A DNA stretch of 64,000 nucleotides. Origin: CAYLHF01 sp964383365. Its GTDB lineage: Bacteria; Bacteroidota; Rhodothermia; Rhodothermales; UBA10348. Position numbers and translations under genes: made by a program. Location of the stretch: positions 1 through 64,000 of the forward strand of contig CAYLHF010000016.1 in assembly GCA_964383365.1 (NCBI GenBank), read 5' to 3'. Positions 1-8,516 of this stretch are shown one piece after another (positions within the stretch are counted from its first letter, which is position 1; each line of letters starts with the position of its first letter). The notes beneath the pieces were generated by a model. That model saw only the letters and a list, made by a program, of their open reading frames with translations. It did not search any database and had not been told where the DNA came from.

Positions 1-84
1 GAGGTGCAGGCTCAGGTGGGTACACAGGTGGATCAGAAATTGTTCAGTGTTGAGAACGATTTGAATCAGGCAACGCTCGAGCCA

Positions 85-1614
85 TCAATGAACTCGTATT
101 ATGGTTCGATAAGTCGCTGTGGAACCAGTTTTCAGACGCAGTAAAAACACTCCATTTGATATGGGTAGTCTAGAATCCGATCTCCCGTCCCATGTCAGAT
201 GATAGCGTCCGGCAGGCTGTCTGGTATGGACGAGTGACATGAGTTTTTGTCCCAGAAGGTCGAAGACGCTCAGATCCACGTACACGTCTTTTGCAAGTTC
301 GTACGAAATCTGCGTCGACGATTCAAAAGGATTGGGAAAAACAGGATCAAGCTTCAAGGAGGTCAGGACCGCCGGTTTCTCGTTGTCAATTGACGTTGCC
401 TGCTCGAACAAATCATGGGTTGGCCACGACGAAACCCCTCCAATGGCCTCCCAGACCATGTTATCCATGGGTGCGATGAATTCCCGCCAGTTTGGGGGTC
501 TGGTATTGAACATCACGGCCCACCCTAAATCTCCGTTCGTTCGGACGATGATGGACGATGTGCCGGGCAGGCTTCCGGTTCCCCACCAGTTACGAAATCG
601 GTTCACTGCCCACCCCAGAGCGTAATTGGTGTTGGCTGTGGACGCCGTGGTCATCAGTTGGATCGACGACGAACTCAGAATGTCCGGATTACTGGTAAAT
701 CCGTCAGCCGCAACGAGGAGTCGAACCAGGTCAGTCGGAGAGGCAATCCATCCTCCATGTGAATCCATTGCTTCGATGTTGAATCCGCCGTACGGCCACG
801 GGACTGTCCCACTTCCACCGTAGACTGTGGGTACCAAGGATGCTCCAGGAAAGTCATAATATCTGACTTCATCCGGATCTCTGTCTTCCAGTCGATTCTT
901 GCCCAGTTTCATGCCGGTGATGCCCAGGGGAGCGAGGAGTGCGGACTGTACGTAGCCCTCATAGCTCTGTCCGGACACCTGTTCGATCACCCTTCCCAGA
1001 ATCACGTATCCGAAATTGGAATACTGATAAACAGATCCGGGATCTGTGTCCAAAGTCTGGTTGGTCAGCATGAATCGGATGATGGAAACGGGGCCGACCG
1101 GCGATGTTTCTCCCAGCTGCTGGGCGATGAAAGAATTTCTGAACATTGGGTCCCCCTGCCCGGTTATCTCCCCCCAACCGGAGGTGTGATGAAGCAGTTG
1201 CCGCACAGTGATGTCAGTGACTCGTGCGTCCAGGATTGTGTCATAGTCCGGCCCCGCAAGTATGCCTCCTGCACCGAAAACAGAATCATCGACGTTGAGC
1301 TGTCCATCATCGATGAGCTTCATAATGGCGATAGATGTAATCGGTTTGGAGACACTGGCAATCCTGAACAGATGATGGGGCTCAACGGGTGTAACCGATT
1401 CCTGATCGGCCAGCCCGAACCCTCGGGCATATACCAGTCGTCCGAATCGTTCTATCGCAATGGAACCACCTGGCAGGTTCCAATCATTCATGAATTTGGA
1501 AAACACCTGATCGACATTGTTCATTTCGGGTACGGTGACACCCGTTTGAGCATATGCATTTGTGTGGAACCCTGCCATCAGGATTATTGCACATAAAGCA
1601 GTAAAGATTTTCAT
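85..1614 (-). CDS. Secreted serine hydrolase (beta-lactamase/class C family) with T9SS sorting domain
   Basis: This is a beta-lactamase-related serine hydrolase of 509 residues, probably an esterase or peptidase acting outside the outer membrane. The start at 1614 was chosen because it places a signal peptide (MKIFTALCAIIL... ending AYA-Q near residue 22) at the N-terminus; a TTG at 1650 is an alternative. The catalytic SxxK motif (SVSK, about residues 87-90) and a Tyr-Ser-Asn motif (YQYSNFGY, about residue 195) are visible. The last 80 or so residues begin with PNPF and have the DLLGQ, GRYHLTWDG and NGVFLLRL signatures of a type IX secretion type A sorting domain, so the protein should be secreted or surface-anchored. 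The physiological substrate cannot be read from sequence. No Shine-Dalgarno is visible. Confidence 0.88.
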   Translation of the reverse strand: MKIFTALCAIILMAGFHTNAYAQTGVTVPEMNNVDQVFSKFMNDWNLPGGSIAIERFGRLVYARGFGLADQESVTPVEPHHLFRIASVSKPITSIAIMKLIDDGQLNVDDSVFGAGGILAGPDYDTILDARVTDITVRQLLHHTSGWGEITGQGDPMFRNSFIAQQLGETSPVGPVSIIRFMLTNQTLDTDPGSVYQYSNFGYVILGRVIEQVSGQSYEGYVQSALLAPLGITGMKLGKNRLEDRDPDEVRYYDFPGASLVPTVYGGSGTVPWPYGGFNIEAMDSHGGWIASPTDLVRLLVAADGFTSNPDILSSSSIQLMTTASTANTNYALGWAVNRFRNWWGTGSLPGTSSIIVRTNGDLGWAVMFNTRPPNWREFIAPMDNMVWEAIGGVSSWPTHDLFEQATSIDNEKPAVLTSLKLDPVFPNPFESSTQISYELAKDVYVDLSVFDLLGQKLMSLVHTRQPAGRYHLTWDGRSDSRLPISNGVFLLRLKTGSTATYRTIIRVH

Positions 1615-1787
1615 GATTTGACTGATTCCGGGTGAAAAACAGAGAGGCAATAACGACCATGGTCGTATAGGATGCTAATCTCGTTTTTATACAACTGGCC
1701 TCGGGTCGCATGTCTGAGTCCACCACAGAATCGACGGCATGTTCTGTCGATCCAGCGTGGTGTGTTACCTCATGCTTGTTCTCATGA

Positions 1788-1946
1788 TCAGACCGACGAT
1801 CCGACGAGGACAACATTCACGACAACTGTCACAAGCCAGAGCGTGCGGTTCGGGCTGAATATGGGAAGCCCCACCAGGATGATGGAACCCCCGAAGAGAA
1901 CGAGATCGGAAAGCGGATACCAAGCGCGATTCTGACCGCTCATCAT
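1788..1946 (-). CDS. Small two-helix membrane protein (52 aa), unrecognised
   Basis: A short ORF begins with tandem ATG codons seven bases after the stop of the ABC-F gene and on the same strand. The 52-residue product has a short polar start (MMSGQNRAWYPLSD) followed by two hydrophobic stretches (LVLFGGSIILVGLPIF and LWLVTVVVNVVLVG) joined by a SPNRT turn, as expected of a small hairpin membrane protein. The close spacing suggests co-transcription with the ABC-F gene. I do not recognise the family. Its reality rests on composition and placement only. Confidence 0.5.
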   Translation of the reverse strand: MMSGQNRAWYPLSDLVLFGGSIILVGLPIFSPNRTLWLVTVVVNVVLVGSSV

Positions 1947-1953
1947 TGTTTGT

Positions 1954-3849
1954 CTATGCCCTCTCCGCCAATTCTGCCCAGCGTTCGACGTCTCTTTCCA
2001 TGATCGTCATAAGCTCACCGAGTTCGTTCGAGAGATGGGCCACCGACTCGAAATCACTCGGATTGGCAGTCAACGCCAGCTCGATTTCGTCTTTTCGTAT
2101 CTCTGCATATTCGATCTGTGTCTCCAACTCAGAGAGTTCACGTTTCTCCTTGAAGGATAGCTTCCCTGAGGTTTCCCTGGGGCGCTCCTTGGCTTTCACC
2201 CGGGATCGAGCGGTAGTGGTACGTTCTGCAGTCGCGCGGACCGCTTCCTCTCGAGCATGATGTTCCAGATAGGCGCTGAAATTGCCGGGGAAACTGCGAA
2301 TGTCGCCATCGCCCTCGAGGCAGACAATAGTGTCGATCGTTCGATCAAGAAACCATCGGTCATGCGAAACAGTGATAAGCACGCCAGAAAAGGTGTCCAG
2401 GTATTCTTCCAGAGCCGCAAGTGTCGGAATGTCGAGATCATTTGTCGGCTCGTCGAGGAGGAGTACGTTTGGCGCCTGCATAAGTACAAGAAGGAGGTGG
2501 AGGCGGCGGCGCTCACCTCCGGACAGTTTCGCAACGGGTGTAAACTGGACGGCGGGTGGAAACAGAAACCGCTCAAGCATCTGACTGGCTGAGATCAGCG
2601 TCCCGTCTGCGGTACGTACGTTTTCTGCCACTCTGGAGACGGTGTCAATGACGCGCAGCGAATCGTCCAGTGGATGGTCCTCCTGATCGAAGTAACCAAT
2701 TACAGCCGTCGGACCGATTTCGATTGAGCCTGAGTCAGGTGCGACCTTGCCTGCGATCATCTCAAGGAATGTAGTCTTGCCTGAGCCATTGGGTCCGATT
2801 ATTCCGATCCGATCGTCCCTGGTCAGGTTCCGCGAATAATTCTGGATGAGATGCAGGTCGCCATACGACTTCGTCACGCCCTCGAGTTCGATTACCTTCC
2901 TTCCGAGTCGCGTAGATGCTGCCGTCAATTCGAGGGTTGAGTCAGGTCCGGTACGACCTGCCTCCTGAAGCGCTTTCGCGCGTTCTACGCGGTACTTTGC
3001 CTTCGAGGTGCGTGCCTTCGCTCCCCGTCGTAGCCAGGCCAGTTCGCGACGTGCCAGGTTCTGGCGGGTTCGCTCCGTTGCCTCGGCCAAACGATTCTTC
3101 TCCTCTTTTAATTCCAGGTACCGCGTGTAATTCCCTTCATACTTCACTACACCGCCTGGTTCGACCTCCAGCATACGGTTTGTAACGCGATCGAGGAAAT
3201 AGCGATCGTGTGTTACCAACAGAAGTGCTCCTGAATAGCGAGCCAGATACGCTTCCAGCCAGGCAATGGTCTCTGTATCGAGGTGGTTGGTGGGCTCGTC
3301 GAGAAGAAGAAGCTCGGGCTGCAGCAAGAGTGCGCGCGCCAGTGCGACTCGCTTGCGTTGTCCGCCAGAAAGTGTACCAACAATCGCGTCGGTATCGTTG
3401 ATGCCAAGTCGATCCAGGATCGCGTGTGCACTGGCTTCCCGATCCCAGCTTCCAGTTACGTCAAGCTGATGACTCAGGTCGGAGACGCGAGCCAGTAGCC
3501 CCTCATCTGCTTCGTCGGTACCAGAGAGCGCGTGCGATGCTTCCTCGTAATCGTGAAGCAGACGCAGCGTTGCGTCACCCTGGTCGAATACCGCGCTGAG
3601 TACCGACTGTTCTGCATCGAATTCAGGATTTTGCGGCAAGAAGGATACACGCGTACGAGACGGGATACTCACGCGACCACCGTCTGATGGTTCGAGTCCG
3701 GCGATAATGCGCATCAGCGTGGTTTTGCCAGATCCGTTGGCGCCTATCAATCCCATCTTCTCGTCGTCGGACAGAGAGAACGTAACCTCGTCCAGGAGAG
3801 GTTTGATACCGTAACTTTTGTGCAGCGACTCGATCGTAAGAACGTTCAT
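1954..3849 (-). CDS. ABC-F family ATPase, Uup-like
   Basis: This 631-residue soluble protein has two ATP-binding cassettes and no membrane domain, the ABC-F layout. Walker A motifs are GANGSGKTT (about residue 37) and GPNGSGKTT (about 350); the signatures are LSGGQRKRVALARALL and LSGGERRRLHLLL; the Walker B/switch sequences are DEPTNHLD and DEPTNDLD. The linker contains ELAWLRRGAKARTSKAK, and a charged coiled coil occupies roughly the last 70 residues. Both are typical of Uup rather than EttA. Family members act on translating ribosomes or on DNA-associated processes. The 5' flank carries a pair of 13-base direct repeats described separately, and a small membrane-protein ORF follows immediately downstream. 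Confidence 0.9.
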   Translation of the reverse strand: MNVLTIESLHKSYGIKPLLDEVTFSLSDDEKMGLIGANGSGKTTLMRIIAGLEPSDGGRVSIPSRTRVSFLPQNPEFDAEQSVLSAVFDQGDATLRLLHDYEEASHALSGTDEADEGLLARVSDLSHQLDVTGSWDREASAHAILDRLGINDTDAIVGTLSGGQRKRVALARALLLQPELLLLDEPTNHLDTETIAWLEAYLARYSGALLLVTHDRYFLDRVTNRMLEVEPGGVVKYEGNYTRYLELKEEKNRLAEATERTRQNLARRELAWLRRGAKARTSKAKYRVERAKALQEAGRTGPDSTLELTAASTRLGRKVIELEGVTKSYGDLHLIQNYSRNLTRDDRIGIIGPNGSGKTTFLEMIAGKVAPDSGSIEIGPTAVIGYFDQEDHPLDDSLRVIDTVSRVAENVRTADGTLISASQMLERFLFPPAVQFTPVAKLSGGERRRLHLLLVLMQAPNVLLLDEPTNDLDIPTLAALEEYLDTFSGVLITVSHDRWFLDRTIDTIVCLEGDGDIRSFPGNFSAYLEHHAREEAVRATAERTTTARSRVKAKERPRETSGKLSFKEKRELSELETQIEYAEIRKDEIELALTANPSDFESVAHLSNELGELMTIMERDVERWAELAERA

Positions 3850-3851
3850 CT

Positions 3852-3916
3852 TGTACCGTATAAATGTCTTAGTACGCGCAATCTGCTTGGAAAATTGCGA
3901 AGATGTACCGTATAAA
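3852..3916 (-). promoter_or_regulatory. Direct repeats upstream of the ABC-F gene
   Basis: TGTACCGTATAAA occurs exactly twice on the plus strand, at 3852-3864 and 3904-3916, 52 bases apart (TTTATACGGTACA on the coding strand of the ABC-F gene). An imperfect hairpin CGCAAT...ATTGCG lies between them. The near copy ends three bases before the ABC-F start codon. The arrangement looks like a pair of operator or promoter elements, but I cannot name a regulator. Confidence 0.4.
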
Positions 3917-3927
3917 ATTGAGCGCGT

Positions 3928-4695
3928 TTATTCGGCGACGTTTAGGTCCAGTTTGATACTGGATCCGCTACCAGCCATGTACTGCATCAGCGTCCGGATG
4001 AAGAAGATGACGCCCAGCATTTCCATGCCCTCCTCGGCGAGGGTGCTCATGTAGTAGATGAAAGAGTCGGCTTCAAGGGGGTCGCCAACGATTTCCATAC
4101 CTATTGCACCTCCGATGTAGATGAGGCCGGCGAGCCCGAAGAGGAGGGCGGTCTTCCGGGGCAGGTGTAGAAGGAACGGAATGAAAGCCGCTCCCAGAAT
4201 GACGGCCAGGATGCCGCCGGGTATTGCCCAGATCATGTCGATCGAGGAATTGATCGTCTCGTGGACCCCGGCGATTTCATCGATAGAGAGGACAAGGAAT
4301 CCGATGGCAAGCGCATACCAGTGCCGGTACCATCGATCATCCCGGGTTTTCTTTTCGCGGGCGCAGGCCCAGAGGAGTATGGCGTTCACGAGCAGAATGA
4401 ATCCGGAAAACCAGGTCGGCAGGTTGTTCTCCTCATCGAGGTCGAAGAGTTGGCGCAGGAGCCAGGGCAGTTCGTCGATCTGGTAGTGGTAATAGGCCAG
4501 TGTCGTATGGATCGCCATGAAGACGATGGCGACCATGAAGAGCAGCCGGGGGAAACCGGTTCTCGAGAGGGGAAGCGGGTAACTGGAGGGTTTCGGTCGC
4601 TGTTCCACGGCGTTTCTTGAGAGTCTAGATGGAGGCGTTTCCGGTGCGCCGGTTGTCGGTCTGTCATCAGGTCGTTTTCCGGGGTGCGGTTTCAC
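3928..4695 (-). CDS. Multi-pass membrane protein, function unknown
   Basis: A 255-residue protein with a polar, proline-rich N-terminus of about 45 residues and about six hydrophobic segments (near 50-68, 95-112, 126-142, 153-175, 181-200 and 220-238). A conserved-looking acidic motif, SIDEIAGVHE, sits at the end of the third segment and a second acidic patch (TLAEEGMEMLG) precedes the last one. Either could bind a cation, but I do not recognise a named family. The only start that includes the whole N-terminus is a GTG at 4695, so the true start is uncertain. The gene diverges from dnaE2 across about 107 bases and precedes the ABC-F gene on the same strand with a 78-base gap. Confidence 0.6.
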   Translation of the reverse strand: MKPHPGKRPDDRPTTGAPETPPSRLSRNAVEQRPKPSSYPLPLSRTGFPRLLFMVAIVFMAIHTTLAYYHYQIDELPWLLRQLFDLDEENNLPTWFSGFILLVNAILLWACAREKKTRDDRWYRHWYALAIGFLVLSIDEIAGVHETINSSIDMIWAIPGGILAVILGAAFIPFLLHLPRKTALLFGLAGLIYIGGAIGMEIVGDPLEADSFIYYMSTLAEEGMEMLGVIFFIRTLMQYMAGSGSSIKLDLNVAE

Positions 4696-4802
4696 CGGAG
4701 CATACAGCCAAGATCGGTCTGCGCACGTATCAATGTAAACGCCGGGAGATTTCTTTCGCTACACATATTGACGGACGGCAGGAAAGAATATATGTTTATT
4801 AT

Positions 4803-7800
4803 ATGTTTGCTCATCTTCACTGCCGCAGCTGGTTTTCGTTTCTTTCCGGCGGCTCGGGGCCCGAGGCCCTCGCCGCCCATGCCCATCTTCAGGGCATAAA
4901 AGCCCTCGCATTGACCGACATCAATGGGATTTACGGCATCGTCCGGTTCCAGAAAGCGTGTCGGATGCTGGACATCAAGCCTGTTTTCGGTGCCGAGGTG
5001 AGTGTGGAGGGGGCTCCCCTGGTGCTGATTGCCTCGGACGAAGAGGGGCTGGCTAACTTGAACCGGTTGCTGACGTTCGCTCACCAACGGGATCGGGGCA
5101 ATCCGCAGTCGGCACTGATCGAGTTGATGGAGCATACATCGGGGCTGTTCTGTCTGACGGGCACGTACGGGTCAAGGCTTTGGGAACTGGTCGATTCGCA
5201 CCGATCGGAGGCCGCGTTCCTCTGGGTACAGCACCTTCGGTGTATGTTTGGCGAGCGGCTCTCGATCGAGATTACGACGCACCTTAACCGGGGGGATCGC
5301 CGGCGAATGGGGGCGCTCGAAAGGCTCTCTCGCGAGACTTACGTGCCGCTCGTGGCTACGGGAGATGTGCGCTATGCGAGGGCCGAGGAATACCGACGAT
5401 ACGATCTCATGACCTGCATTCGGTTGGGGATCAATGTCTTCGATGATCATCCGGAGCGGCCCCGAAACGCCGAGGCCCATCTGCGCTCGCAGGAGGGCCT
5501 TCAGAAACTGATTCCGTATCCGAAGGCCTTCGCACGTGCGGCTGAAATCGCCGAGGCGTGTACCCTTGATCTTATTCCAGGGTTCATTACGCCACCGGCG
5601 GCGGCGGTGCCGCCGCCGCACTCATCCCGTCAGTATCTGCACGCCCGATGCAGGGAGGCCTTCGAGCGCCGGTACCCGAATAGTGAGGGGACTCGTGGCG
5701 CTGCGTATGTCGGGGATGCCCATGTTTTTGACGGGAACGGTTGTTCAACCGGTGGGGGTGATCAATCTGAATCTGCCATTACGGCAGATCCAGACGGGTT
5801 TCCGGGGTACGCAACGGAACTCAAAAAGAGGGATGGAGGGATAGCTCCTCTGGGCGATCGGGGCTTGCAGACCCACCCGGGAGCCGTAGCGGCCTCCCGC
5901 GTGGCATTTAAACCCGGTCGTCGATCACGCTACAGTGCGCGGTACCCGCAAAATGGCAGTTCTGCGCTCCGCCCGCAACCGCTCGTCGATCCCCTGCGCA
6001 ACGCATCGGACCCATCGGCCGTGCGGCGACAGGCTGCGGCGCAGCTCAGAAAAGAACTTGGTGTCATCGCCCGGCTCGATCTCGATGAGTTCTTTCTCGT
6101 CGTCCACGAGATCGTCGAAAAAGCGCGTGAACTTGGTATTCGGTGCGCGGGACGGGGGTCGGCGGCCAATTCGATCGTGGCCTATCTGCTCGGCATCACG
6201 GGAGTTGATCCCATCGCCCACGATCTGCTCTTCGAGCGTTTTCTGCATGCCGGTCGGCGGGGTACCCCCGACATCGACGTTGACTTCGATTCAGAACGCC
6301 GGAGTGAAATAATCGCCTGGATGGAGGAACGCTTCGGGATCGAGCAGACCGCGATGACCGCGACGGTGACCACCTATCGCGTCCGGTCTGCTATCCGGGA
6401 TACGGCCAAGGCGCTCGGCTGGCCGATGGAAATCGTGAATCGGTTTTCCAAGGCTGTGCCTCCCTACAGCGGGCGAAGCCTGACCGAATACCGGGTGCGG
6501 CTCGAGCGCATCTGTGGCACGTCTCCGCTCCTGGACAAGCTTCTAGAAATGACATCCGACCTGCTCGGGGCACCACGTCACCTGGGTCTGCACTCGGGGG
6601 GCATGGTCCTCTCGCGAAAAGCCCTCTACCATTTCAGTCCGGTGCAGGTCTCGGCCAATGGAGTCAAGGTCCTGCAGTTCGATAAAGACGATGTCGAGGC
6701 CCTGGGTCTCGTCAAGTTCGATGTGCTGGGCCTGAGGATGTTGGCAACCCTGAGCGAGGCTGACGAACTGATTCACCGCCACAGGATGGGTCCCATTGAC
6801 ATCGACGAACTCTCACTCGACGATACAGCGACGTTCAACATGATGCGCGCCAGCCAGACCCTCGGGGTCTTTCAGATCGAATCACAGGGGCAGCTTCACC
6901 TGCTCGCCCAGCATCAGCCCGAGGACTTCGACGACCTCATCAACGAGATTGCCCTCTTCCGCCCCGGGCCACTGCAGAGTGGAATGGTGCATCCATTCGT
7001 GCGCCGTCGGCGCGGACAGGAGCGCGTGCAGTACGATCACCCGCTGCTCGAACCCATGCTTCGGAGCACATACGGGGTAATCGTCTACCAGGAGCAGGTA
7101 CTCGAAGTGGCACACAAATTTGCGGGTATGTCGCTCGAAGAGGCCGACGAGTTCCGGCGCCTCATGTCGAAGTTTCGGGATCCCGGGCAGATGGAAGGGA
7201 TGCGGGACCGCTTTATTTCCGGGGCGATGAAGAACGGTGTCTCCCTCGAAATCGCCACGAAAGTCTTCGAGAACGTCGCCAACTTTGTCGGTTACGGGTT
7301 CTGTCGCAGCCACGCGGCAGCATTTGCGAAGACTGTTTACCAGTCGGCCTATCTCAAGCGGCATCATTCGGCAGCCTTTCTCGCGGCATTCATGCAGCAC
7401 CGCCCGGGGATGTACAACCTGATGACACTCGAGGAAGAGGCGCGCCGTTTCGGCGCGCCGATCCTGCTTCCTGATATCAATCGCTCCGGGTTCCGGTATG
7501 ACATCGAACTTGTGGAGAGAACCGGGGCTGCGCCTCGTTCGGCGGATGTAGAGCGCCAGGCATCCCGGAGGCGTTCGGCGGATGCGCCTCGTTCGGCGGA
7601 TGTGGGTGAAGCCGGGACCGCGCCGGTTTTTGCCATTCGTAAGCCCCTGACTTCCATCCAGGGAATTTCGTCTGAGCAGGCGAAGGCCATCGTCTGGGAG
7701 CGGCGCAACGGTCCCTATCTCGATATCCGGGATCTGTATGAGCGTGTGGCCATGCCGATCGACCTGTATCGGAACCTTGCCCGGTCGGGGGCCCTGGACG

Positions 7801-8516
7801 CTTTTGTCGGGGACAGCCGTCGCGCTCTCTGGGAGGTGGGCCTCCTGCGACGAAGCATCGGCGAGTCCGGTTGTCGCCCTGAGGCCGCGCTTTTTGATCT
7901 TCCCCCCTTTACCGCGGAAGACATTCCGGATCTTCCCGTCCTGACGGCGGATGAACGTCTGAGTTGGGACTACCAGACACACGACGCCGCCCGCGTTCAC
8001 CCGATGTCTCTCGTCCGGCGCACCCTCGCCGAATTCGAAATTCGTCCCATTTCGACGTGCTACGGGTTGGGGCGTGCTGTGGGGGGAGCGGACGGGCGTT
8101 ATGCAGGTACGCCTCCGGGCCATGCGGCGAAAACCGATGCCGACGGTTCAATGCGGTATGCCTCCGTAGCCCGGAGTAACGGTCGTGATGGCCCATCCGT
8201 GACGGTGGCAGGGATCGCGATGTTACGCCAACGACCCCGGACCGCCAACGGAGTCATGTTTCTGACCCTCGAAGACGAGACAGGATTCATCCAGTGTGTC
8301 ATCTACACGACTGTCCTCGAAGCCCTGGATCACGTATTCTCCCGGTCCTCCCTCATCGTGCGGGGTCGCCTCCAGGTCATGGGCAACTGGCGCGGACTGG
8401 TCGTCCAGTACGCCTGGCCACTCAACGGCATCCTCGGAGGGTACGAGGGGCACCCGTCGATGGGTGGCGGGCGCGACCGTAAAGTGAAAATTGTCGAAGC
8501 GGTAGGCCGATCATGA
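4803..8516 (+). CDS. dnaE2: Error-prone DNA polymerase III alpha subunit, DnaE2/ImuC-like
   Basis: A 1237-residue C-family DNA polymerase. The start at 4803 was chosen because MFAHLHCRSWFSFLSGGS is the family's N-terminus. Visible parts are a PHP domain (residues 1 to about 290), the palm motif CAGRGSAANS (about 449), the catalytic acidic motif TPDIDVDFDSERR (about 490), the third catalytic Asp in LVKFDVLGLR (about 640), and a C-terminal OB domain with the RPRTANGVMFLTLEDETG signature (about 1140). HLGLHSGGM and that OB signature favour the DnaE2 translesion type over replicative DnaE. In the PHP domain TDINGIYG lacks the usual His, so metal-dependent proofreading is probably lost. Roughly residues 297-403 and 910-938 are insertions unlike the family; the second is a hexapeptide repeat. 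No imuA or imuB is adjacent. The stop overlaps the next start (ATGA). Confidence 0.88.
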   Translation: MFAHLHCRSWFSFLSGGSGPEALAAHAHLQGIKALALTDINGIYGIVRFQKACRMLDIKPVFGAEVSVEGAPLVLIASDEEGLANLNRLLTFAHQRDRGNPQSALIELMEHTSGLFCLTGTYGSRLWELVDSHRSEAAFLWVQHLRCMFGERLSIEITTHLNRGDRRRMGALERLSRETYVPLVATGDVRYARAEEYRRYDLMTCIRLGINVFDDHPERPRNAEAHLRSQEGLQKLIPYPKAFARAAEIAEACTLDLIPGFITPPAAAVPPPHSSRQYLHARCREAFERRYPNSEGTRGAAYVGDAHVFDGNGCSTGGGDQSESAITADPDGFPGYATELKKRDGGIAPLGDRGLQTHPGAVAASRVAFKPGRRSRYSARYPQNGSSALRPQPLVDPLRNASDPSAVRRQAAAQLRKELGVIARLDLDEFFLVVHEIVEKARELGIRCAGRGSAANSIVAYLLGITGVDPIAHDLLFERFLHAGRRGTPDIDVDFDSERRSEIIAWMEERFGIEQTAMTATVTTYRVRSAIRDTAKALGWPMEIVNRFSKAVPPYSGRSLTEYRVRLERICGTSPLLDKLLEMTSDLLGAPRHLGLHSGGMVLSRKALYHFSPVQVSANGVKVLQFDKDDVEALGLVKFDVLGLRMLATLSEADELIHRHRMGPIDIDELSLDDTATFNMMRASQTLGVFQIESQGQLHLLAQHQPEDFDDLINEIALFRPGPLQSGMVHPFVRRRRGQERVQYDHPLLEPMLRSTYGVIVYQEQVLEVAHKFAGMSLEEADEFRRLMSKFRDPGQMEGMRDRFISGAMKNGVSLEIATKVFENVANFVGYGFCRSHAAAFAKTVYQSAYLKRHHSAAFLAAFMQHRPGMYNLMTLEEEARRFGAPILLPDINRSGFRYDIELVERTGAAPRSADVERQASRRRSADAPRSADVGEAGTAPVFAIRKPLTSIQGISSEQAKAIVWERRNGPYLDIRDLYERVAMPIDLYRNLARSGALDAFVGDSRRALWEVGLLRRSIGESGCRPEAALFDLPPFTAEDIPDLPVLTADERLSWDYQTHDAARVHPMSLVRRTLAEFEIRPISTCYGLGRAVGGADGRYAGTPPGHAAKTDADGSMRYASVARSNGRDGPSVTVAGIAMLRQRPRTANGVMFLTLEDETGFIQCVIYTTVLEALDHVFSRSSLIVRGRLQVMGNWRGLVVQYAWPLNGILGGYEGHPSMGGGRDRKVKIVEAVGRS
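7530..7608 (+). repeat. In-frame 18-bp repeat inside dnaE2
   Basis: GTTCGGCGGATG recurs at 7537, 7573 and 7591, spaced by 36 and 18 bases. A degenerate unit at 7555-7572 completes four 18-base units. The 20-base string starting at 7530 recurs exactly at 7584. In the dnaE2 frame this encodes the hexapeptide series RSADVE, RQASRR, RSADAP, RSADVG. The array lies between polymerase core and C-terminal motifs, so it is probably a surface loop. Confidence 0.75.

Noticed and set aside
1..144. Open plus-strand frame running into the window from the left (ends at TAA 142-144)
   Set aside because: It overlaps the end of the serine hydrolase by about 60 bases and the translated sequence matches no family I know. 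Another frame stops at 49-51. Too short and ambiguous to call.
4696..4802. LexA/SOS-type operator in the dnaE2 promoter
   Set aside because: I searched for a palindromic LexA-like site and saw none.
6882..8123. Long antisense open frame inside dnaE2 (413 codons)
   Set aside because: It is antisense to a clearly coding polymerase with family motifs on the plus strand. The predicted protein is His/Arg-rich and resembles nothing, typical of a codon-bias shadow.
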